DNA of 11,100 nucleotides from assembly GCA_035542815.1 (NCBI GenBank), contig DATKKS010000142.1, forward strand, positions 1 through 11,100, written 5' to 3'. Numbering within the stretch: position 1 is the stretch's first letter; every line of letters starts with the position of its first letter. Source of the DNA: JACRLI01 sp035542815 (lineage in GTDB: Bacteria > Eisenbacteria > RBG-16-71-46 > JACRLI01). Both the position numbers and the translations under genes were made by a program. This document shows, piece by piece, positions 6,606 through 11,100 of this stretch. The notes under the pieces are model-generated. The model was not told where the DNA came from and did not search any database. It saw only the letters and a list, made by a program, of their open reading frames with translations.

Positions 6606-7420
6606 GGGTGTTCCGGCGGGTGGTCCGGCCGGCCGTCGGGCGCGGAGTCCGCCAGCCGCTGTTGGGCCCGGGCGGCCCATTCGGTGCCCGCGCAGTCCTG
6701 GACCAGCCGGCTCCAGGCGCTGCGCGCCTCGGCCGCCTTGCCCTGCTCGGCCAGCGCCTCTCCGCAGAGGTACAGCGCCTCCGGCAGCCACGGGGTGTCC
6801 GAGTACTCCTGCACCACGCGCTGGGAGTAGAAGAGGGTGCTGCCGGGCTGGCGCAGGTGCAGGTACAGGCGCGCGTTGAGCAGTTCCTTCTCGGCCAGGC
6901 GGGCGCGCACCAGGGTCAGGAGCTGCCGGGCCTGCGGCTGCAGCGGGCTCGACGGGTAGAGCGCCAGGAAGCGCTGCAGCTCGTCGCGGGCCAGGCTGGT
7001 CTTCTCCTGGTCGTAGGGGGCGGGCCGGGACTCGTCCCAGTAGCACTGCGCCAGCGAGTACTCCACCTCCGCCAGGCGCGGGGAGGCGGGGTAGAGTTCG
7101 ATGTACCGGCGCAGCTCCACCGCCGCCAGGGTGCTCTGCCGCGAGCGCATGTAGGACAGCCCAAGCAGGAAGGCAGCCTCCTCCGCGTGCGCTCCGCCGG
7201 GGGTGGCGTCCAGGTAGGCCTTGAGCGCGGCCGCCGCCTCCGCCATGTCGCCGCTCTGGTACAGGTCCTTGCCGGCGATGAACGAGTCTTCGCCGGGCGC
7301 GTAGTGGACGCTGCCCGCGCCGGCGGCGCAGCCGGCCAGGGGCAGCGCCAGCAGGGCGGCCCACAGCGCCGGCCGCCCCGGCCACGCCATCCGCCTCGGT
7401 CTGCCTCGGCCCGGGGTCAT
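6602..7420 (-). CDS. bamD: Outer-membrane assembly lipoprotein BamD (YfiO family)
   Basis: Periplasmic lipoprotein on the inner face of the outer membrane; with BamA it inserts beta-barrel proteins. 272 residues from the first ATG (E. coli 245). A basic N-terminus and the hydrophobic stretch ALWAALLALPLAGC end in a lipobox, LAGC, with the lipidated Cys at 31. About five TPR-like helix pairs follow (roughly 46-76, 80-112, 116-156, 163-206, 211-245), with the family pattern of repeated yP.Sp elements (LYPASPRLAEVEYSLAQCYW; LYPSSPLQPQAR) and the LAEKELLNARLYLHL segment. The last 15 residues are Pro/Asp-rich and disordered. Neither start has a strong ribosome site; the ATG at 7390 (MAWPGRP..., Cys21) would give a more usual signal length, and the ATG at 7420 lies 7 nt after the upstream stop. 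It overlaps nadD by ATGA. Other TPR lipoproteins are possible but fit less well. Confidence 0.88.
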   Translation of the reverse strand: MTPGRGRPRRMAWPGRPALWAALLALPLAGCAAGAGSVHYAPGEDSFIAGKDLYQSGDMAEAAAALKAYLDATPGGAHAEEAAFLLGLSYMRSRQSTLAAVELRRYIELYPASPRLAEVEYSLAQCYWDESRPAPYDQEKTSLARDELQRFLALYPSSPLQPQARQLLTLVRARLAEKELLNARLYLHLRQPGSTLFYSQRVVQEYSDTPWLPEALYLCGEALAEQGKAAEARSAWSRLVQDCAGTEWAARAQQRLADSAPDGRPDHPPEHP

Positions 7421-7427
7421 GCGCGCG

Positions 7428-8183
7428 TCAATTCCGGTTGGTATAGAAGAGGTAGATCAGCCCGGTCACCAGCCCCACCACGATGGCGGGCTCCACCAGC
7501 CGGGACAGGCTGCGCTCCGGCAGCACCGGCGCCGGCACCTGGAAGAGGCGGTCGTCCACCTCGCGGATGCGGGACTGGGGCACGCGGTCGGTGTACTGGC
7601 CGCTGGCGTGGCCCGACCACAGCAGGTGCCCGTCGGGCCCGATGAGGCGCAGCCCCACCGAAGCGCTGGCCAGCCGCTCCACGTCGCCGGGCCCGAACAG
7701 GTGCCGGCGGTACACGTGGGTGTAGCTCACCCCCAGCGCCGCCACCCGGTACTCGAGCCGGTCGGCGTTCGGGTCCAGCGGCCGGAGGTCGGGCCCCGGC
7801 CGCGGGCGCGCCGGGCGCTGGGGGGCCTCGGCGGCGGCGGCGCTCTCGGCGGCGGCCGCGCCGGGAGCGGCCGAGGCGCTGTCCTCGAGCGGGCCGTGGA
7901 AGGTCACCCGGTGGGCGCGGTCGTGCAGGGCCGCCGCGAGCTCGTTCTCCAGGGCCCACTCCTGCGACTGTCCGGCCGCGGGCATCACCACCACCGCCTC
8001 CCCCGAGGCCACCGGCACGGCCGCCAGGACCGAGTCCACCGCGCCGTGGATGACGCGGCGCAACAGTTCCGAGTTGGACGCCAGGCGCTCGCCCCGCGCG
8101 GCGCCCGCCGCGCACAGCGCCAGGACCGCGACCGCCGCCACCCGCGGCGCCGCGCGCTCAGTTCGCATCGCCCACCCAGTCAT
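7428..8183 (-). CDS. Unrecognised secreted protein with a C-terminal membrane anchor
   Basis: I do not recognise this 251-residue family. Visible: a basic start (MRTERAAPR) followed by a hydrophobic segment (about 14-29) ending AAGAARG, a likely Sec signal peptide; the Cys at 24 is preceded by Leu, so it is not a good lipobox. A first folded segment (about 34-98) includes VVVMPAAGQ and WALENELAAALHDRAHRV. An Ala/Pro/Arg-rich linker covers about 101-135. A second segment (about 140-210) includes YRVAALGVSYTHVYRRHLFG, VERLASASVGLRL and HLLWSGHASG. A single hydrophobic helix, about 231-247, lies almost at the C-terminus before YTNRN. Most of the chain should therefore be periplasmic, tethered at the end. 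GGAGG nine bases before the ATG at 8183 favours that start over the ATG at 8168. It overlaps rimO by 26 nt and sits 7 nt before bamD, suggesting an envelope role; that is inference only. Confidence 0.85.
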   Translation of the reverse strand: MTGWAMRTERAAPRVAAVAVLALCAAGAARGERLASNSELLRRVIHGAVDSVLAAVPVASGEAVVVMPAAGQSQEWALENELAAALHDRAHRVTFHGPLEDSASAAPGAAAAESAAAAEAPQRPARPRPGPDLRPLDPNADRLEYRVAALGVSYTHVYRRHLFGPGDVERLASASVGLRLIGPDGHLLWSGHASGQYTDRVPQSRIREVDDRLFQVPAPVLPERSLSRLVEPAIVVGLVTGLIYLFYTNRN

Positions 8184-9507
8184 ACGCCCGTGCCTCCACC
8201 AGGGTCACGTCGCGGAACTCGCCGGGCCGGAGGTCCCGGCCCCGCACCACGGTCACGCCGTCGATCTCGGGCGCCTGGTGCTCGCTGCGCCCCACGGCCT
8301 CGCGGGGGCCGGTCCGCCGCTCGATCAGCACCCGAGCGCGCTGCCCCAGCCGCCGCCGGTGCAGGCGCAGCGAGATGCGCCGCTGCAGCTGCAGCAGCTC
8401 GCGCCGCCGCGCCTCCATCACCCCCGGCGGAAGCTGCGCGGGCGCCGCCCCCAGCGGGGTGCCCTCCTCCCGCGAGTAGACGAACACGCCCAGGTGGTCG
8501 AACTCCGCCTGCTCCACGAAGGCCCGCAGCCGCTCGAACTCCGCCTCGCTCTCGCCCGGCGTGCCCACCAGCAGGGTGGTGCGGATGGCGATCCCCGGCA
8601 CCCGCGAGCGCAGCGCCCCCAGCAGCGCCCGCACCTGGGCGGCGCCCACCTGGCGGCGCATCCGCGCCAGCACCGCGTCGTCCACGTGCTGGAGCGGCAG
8701 GTCCACGTACTTGCACAGCCGGGCCTCGGAGCGCAGCAGTTCCACCAGCTCGGCCGTGTAGCGCGCCGGGTGGGTGTACAGCAGCCGCAGCCACTCCACC
8801 CCCCGGATCCGGGACAGCTCCCGCAGCAGCGCCGGCAGCCGCGGACCCGCGCCCAGATCCTCCCCGTAGGCGGTGGTGTCCTGGGAGATCAGGTTGATCT
8901 CGCGCACCCCCGCCCGGGCCAGGCCCCGCGCCTCCTCCACCAGGTCTTCCACCGGCCGGCTCCGCTGGCGCCCCCGCAGCCGCGGGATCACGCAGAAGGC
9001 GCAGCCGTGGTTGCACCCGTCCGCCACCTGCAGGTAGGCCGTGTGCGGCGGCGTGGACAGCGCCCGCGGCACCGATGCGCTCCAGCGGCTCCCCGGCCGC
9101 CCCACCGCCCCCCGGCTGCCCCCATCGGGGCGGCACGCCGCCACGATCTCCGCTTCCGTGCCGGTGCCGAGCAGCGCATCGATCTCGGGGATCTCGTGGC
9201 GCAGCTCTTCCGCGTACCGCTGGGCCAGGCACCCGGTCACCACCAGCCGCGCGAGCCGCCCCCGGCGCTTGAGTTCGGCGACCTCCAGGATCGCCTGCAC
9301 CGACTCCTGCCGGGCCGCCTCGATGAACGCGCAGGTGTTGACCACCGCGACCTCGGCCGTGCCCAGCTCGCCGGTGGCCAGGAAGCCGGCCCGCGCCAGC
9401 AGCCCGAGCATGCGCTCGCTGTCCACCTGGTTCTTGGGACAGCCCAGGGTCACGAAGCCCACACGGAGGGCGCGGCCCGCGGGTTGGAGCTTGGATGCGG
9501 AGGTCAC
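8158..9507 (-). CDS. rimO: Ribosomal protein S12 methylthiotransferase RimO
   Basis: Radical-SAM enzyme that adds a methylthio group to the conserved Asp (Asp88 in E. coli) of ribosomal protein S12. 449 residues. The N-terminal methylthiotransferase domain starts with TLGCPKNQVDSE (20-31) and contributes Cys23, Cys59 and Cys93 for the auxiliary 4Fe-4S cluster. The radical-SAM motif ADGCNHGCAFCVIPRLRG (162-179) has the CxxxCxxC cysteines at 165, 169 and 172. LISQDTTAYGEDLG and the CxFCxIPxxRGxxRSR form point to RimO rather than the tRNA enzyme MiaB. The C-terminal TRAM domain contains HQAPEIDGV, another RimO-like feature. The GTG at 9507 is the only upstream start that keeps a normal N-terminus, but no clear ribosome site precedes it; the GTG at codon 16 is an alternative. 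It lies 67 nt after ftsK, with a hairpin between, and overlaps the next gene by 26 nt. Confidence 0.95.
   Translation of the reverse strand: MTSASKLQPAGRALRVGFVTLGCPKNQVDSERMLGLLARAGFLATGELGTAEVAVVNTCAFIEAARQESVQAILEVAELKRRGRLARLVVTGCLAQRYAEELRHEIPEIDALLGTGTEAEIVAACRPDGGSRGAVGRPGSRWSASVPRALSTPPHTAYLQVADGCNHGCAFCVIPRLRGRQRSRPVEDLVEEARGLARAGVREINLISQDTTAYGEDLGAGPRLPALLRELSRIRGVEWLRLLYTHPARYTAELVELLRSEARLCKYVDLPLQHVDDAVLARMRRQVGAAQVRALLGALRSRVPGIAIRTTLLVGTPGESEAEFERLRAFVEQAEFDHLGVFVYSREEGTPLGAAPAQLPPGVMEARRRELLQLQRRISLRLHRRRLGQRARVLIERRTGPREAVGRSEHQAPEIDGVTVVRGRDLRPGEFRDVTLVEARAYDWVGDAN
8193..8197 (-). promoter_or_regulatory. Ribosome binding site of the unrecognised envelope gene, inside rimO
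   Basis: GGAGG (within GGTGGAGG) on the minus strand lies nine bases before the ATG at 8183 and inside the last codons of rimO. It favours the start at 8183 and a 26-nt overlap with rimO. Confidence 0.55.
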
Positions 9508-9547
9508 GATACCGTCGGTCGGCCGGGTGCGGGAGGCCTTCGCCGCC

Positions 9548-9571
9548 GGGACCCGCGCCCGGGCGGGCCCC
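9548..9571 (-). repeat. Strong GC hairpin between ftsK and rimO
   Basis: On the minus-strand transcript GGGGCCCGC and GCGGGTCCC pair over nine positions, one of them a G-U wobble, around a six-base loop (CCGGGC). It starts three bases after the ftsK stop. No U-rich tract follows, so it is either a non-canonical terminator or attenuator, a 3'-end stabiliser for ftsK mRNA, or chance in a GC-rich gap. It sits where rimO lacks an obvious ribosome site. Confidence 0.45.
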
Positions 9572-9574
9572 CGC

Positions 9575-11100
9575 TCACACCTCGCTCTTGCGGGTCAGGC
9601 CGTGCTCCTCGAGGAAGCGCTCGTCCACCAGGACCTCGCGCGCCTGGCTGCCCTCGAAGGGCCCCACCACCCCGAGGCCCTCCAGCTTGTCCATGATCCG
9701 GCCGGCGCGCGAGTACCCGATCTTCAGGCGCCGCTGCAACAGCGAAACCGAACCTCGCTGCGACAGTATCACGACGCGGGCGGCCTCGGCCACCAGTTCA
9801 TCGTCGTCGTCGTCCTCCTCCACACCGCCCTCGTCGCCCGCGCCGCCTTCCCGGCCCAGGTCCACCGGCGGAGCCGGCGGCCCCTGCGGCGCCCGCTCGC
9901 GCCAGAACTTCGCCAGCGCCTCCACCTCGGCCTCCGAGATGTACGCGCCGTGGATGCGGATCGGCTCGGGCCGCCCGGCGGGCAGGAACAGCATGTCGCC
10001 GTTGCCCAGCAGGGTCTCCGCCCCGTTCATGTCCAGCACCGTCCGCGAGTCCACCTTGGAGGCCACCTGGAAGGACATCCGCGACGGGAAGTTGGCCTTG
10101 ATCACCCCGGTGATCACGTCCACCGAGGGACGCTGGGTGGCCACGATGAGGTGGATCCCCACCGCCCGCGCCATCTGCGCCAGCCGCGCGACCGGCTCCT
10201 CGATCTCCATCGGCAGGGTGAGCATCAGGTCGGCCAGCTCGTCCACCATCACCACGATGTAGGGCAGCTTCTCGCCCTCGCCCTTCTGCTCCACCTGGGT
10301 GTTGTAGGTGTCCACGTGCCGGGTGCCGCCGGCGGCCAGCAGCCGGTAGCGCCGCTCCATCTCCGAGACCAGCCACCGCAGCGCCCGCGCCGCCGGCTTG
10401 GCCGAGGTCACCACCGGCCACAGCAGGTGCGGGATGCCGTTGTAGCCGGTCAGCTCCAGCATCTTGGGGTCGATCAGCAGCAGCCGCAGGGTCTCCGGCG
10501 AGTGCCGCAACAGCAGGCTGGCCATGATCACGTTCATGGCCACGCTCTTGCCCGACCCGGTGGCCCCCGCCACCAGCAGGTGCGGGGCCTTGGTCAGCTC
10601 GGTGGTGTACACCCGGCCGTTGGTGTCCTTGCCCATGGCGATGGGCATGCGGCCCTGCAGCCCGCGGAAGGTGTCCGATTCCACCACCTCCCGTACATAC
10701 ACCGTCTGCGGCTTGGGGTTCGGCACCTCGATGCCCACCGCCGCCTTGCCCGGGATGGGCGCCAGGATGCGCAGGTGGCGCGCGCGCAGCGCCAGGGCCA
10801 GGTCATCGGCCCGGGTCACGATCTGGCTGACCTTGATCCCCGGGGCGGGCTCGAACTCGAACATGGTGACCACCGGGCCGGGGTGCACCTCGCGCACCGC
10901 GCCGATGACGTCGAACTCGGCCAGGGTGCGCTCCAGCACCTCGGCCTTCTCGCGCAGCTGCTCCTCGGTGAGCGCCTCGCCGCCGGGGATGGGCTCGGCC
11001 AGCAGGCTGGTGGGCGGGAGATCCCCGGAGGTGACCACCACCGGCGGCACCGCGCCCGAGGGCTTCTCGCGGGTCCGTTCGGCGGCCTTCTCCGCCCGGG
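9575..11100 (-). CDS. ftsK: DNA translocase FtsK/SpoIIIE, C-terminal part (5' end outside window)
   Basis: Hexameric ATP-driven DNA pump that clears and aligns the chromosome terminus at the division septum. 507 residues are visible; the frame is open to the window edge and the expected membrane-spanning N-terminal domain lies outside. The first visible residues are a charged linker (AEKAAERTREKPSG). The alpha domain (EALTEEQLREKAEVLERTLAEF, then VVTMFEFEPAPGIKVSQI) precedes the RecA-like motor: Walker A GATGSGKS (10544-10567), Walker B VVMVDELADLM (about 10223-10255), and the family signature RPSVDVITGVIKANFPSRMS. A linker with five consecutive Asp (GVEEDDDDDE) leads to the winged-helix gamma domain (about 9600-9796; SLLQRRLKIGYSRAGRIMDKLE), which in relatives reads polarity sequences (KOPS/SRS). 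An in-frame GTG at 11050 is not the real start because the coding frame and domain continue upstream. The TGA is at 9577-9575. Confidence 0.97.
   Translation of the reverse strand, partial: RAEKAAERTREKPSGAVPPVVVTSGDLPPTSLLAEPIPGGEALTEEQLREKAEVLERTLAEFDVIGAVREVHPGPVVTMFEFEPAPGIKVSQIVTRADDLALALRARHLRILAPIPGKAAVGIEVPNPKPQTVYVREVVESDTFRGLQGRMPIAMGKDTNGRVYTTELTKAPHLLVAGATGSGKSVAMNVIMASLLLRHSPETLRLLLIDPKMLELTGYNGIPHLLWPVVTSAKPAARALRWLVSEMERRYRLLAAGGTRHVDTYNTQVEQKGEGEKLPYIVVMVDELADLMLTLPMEIEEPVARLAQMARAVGIHLIVATQRPSVDVITGVIKANFPSRMSFQVASKVDSRTVLDMNGAETLLGNGDMLFLPAGRPEPIRIHGAYISEAEVEALAKFWRERAPQGPPAPPVDLGREGGAGDEGGVEEDDDDDELVAEAARVVILSQRGSVSLLQRRLKIGYSRAGRIMDKLEGLGVVGPFEGSQAREVLVDERFLEEHGLTRKSEV
9800..9820 (-). 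repeat. Short trinucleotide run coding the ftsK acidic linker
   Basis: Plus strand atc followed by four gtc and two ctc triplets encodes Glu-Glu and five Asp on the minus strand. This is the flexible acidic hinge before the gamma domain. Such runs can vary in copy number by slippage without breaking the frame. Confidence 0.6.

Noticed and set aside
6606..7385. 260-codon upstream extension of the nadD frame
   Set aside because: It is bamD read out of frame. The nadD family start MKLGLFGGTFDPVH is at 6605.
7428..8183. Calling the unknown protein an LptE or LpoB lipoprotein
   Set aside because: The cysteine in the signal segment is preceded by Leu, so there is no proper lipobox, and a C-terminal TM helix does not fit those families.
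5208..8897. Several long plus-strand open frames (5208-6830, 5903-7645, 7419-8897)
   Set aside because: Arg/Pro/Ala-rich translations opposite well-supported genes (polA, nadD, bamD, rimO), with no recognisable domain; shadows of GC-rich codon structure.
9575..11050. GTG at 11050 as the start of a complete 491-residue FtsK
   Set aside because: The frame stays open to the window edge with linker-like coding sequence, and FtsK needs its N-terminal membrane domain.
1..11100. Mobile element, CRISPR array, tRNA/rRNA or defence system
   Set aside because: No transposase or integrase motifs, no spaced direct repeats and no RNA-gene-like stretch seen; all the space is taken by housekeeping genes with gaps under 70 nt.

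Overview
This window is a dense, very GC-rich (well above 70% by eye) stretch of bacterial chromosome. All nine genes lie on the minus strand, so transcription runs from high to low coordinates. In that order they are: ftsK (3' part only), rimO, an unrecognised envelope protein, bamD, nadD, polA, coaE, prfB and a phosphomannomutase/phosphoglucomutase gene (its 3' end is cut by the window). A BamD-type lipoprotein implies a diderm (outer-membrane) bacterium. The composition, many GTG starts and gene mix suggest an uncultured high-GC lineage, perhaps Eisenbacteria/FCB-like, Gemmatimonadota-like or Myxococcota-like. I cannot place it by eye, so any taxon name is a guess. No mobile element, CRISPR array, rRNA or tRNA was seen.

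Layout: ftsK (11100-9575) is followed by a 67-nt gap holding a strong GC hairpin, then rimO (9507-8158). RimO overlaps the unknown gene (8183-7428) by 26 nt, and bamD (7420-6602) begins 7 nt after that. bamD/nadD overlap by an ATGA and nadD/polA by a GTGA, which are classic translational-coupling junctions. polA (5928-3163) is followed by a 60-nt palindrome-rich gap, coaE (3102-2452), one spacer base, prfB (2450-1349), a 44-nt gap with a perfect inverted repeat, and the phosphohexomutase gene (1304 to below 1). No gap exceeds 70 nt and no convincing promoter or U-tract terminator is visible, so the set looks like one long operon or a run of overlapping transcription units.

The genes are housekeeping: chromosome segregation (FtsK), ribosomal protein S12 modification (RimO), outer-membrane protein assembly (BamD), NAD synthesis (NadD), DNA repair and Okazaki-fragment processing (PolA), coenzyme A synthesis (CoaE), termination at UGA/UAA (RF2) and sugar-phosphate interconversion for envelope polysaccharide. 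The most informative points are: (1) prfB carries the programmed +1 frameshift, with UGA at codon 26 and an SD-like GGAGG three bases before CTT TGA C, so a plain ORF call truncates the gene; (2) PolA keeps its 5' nuclease and polymerase motifs but has lost the proofreading acidic residues; (3) a secreted, C-terminally anchored protein of unknown family sits between rimO and bamD. I found no evidence for an exotic multi-gene system.
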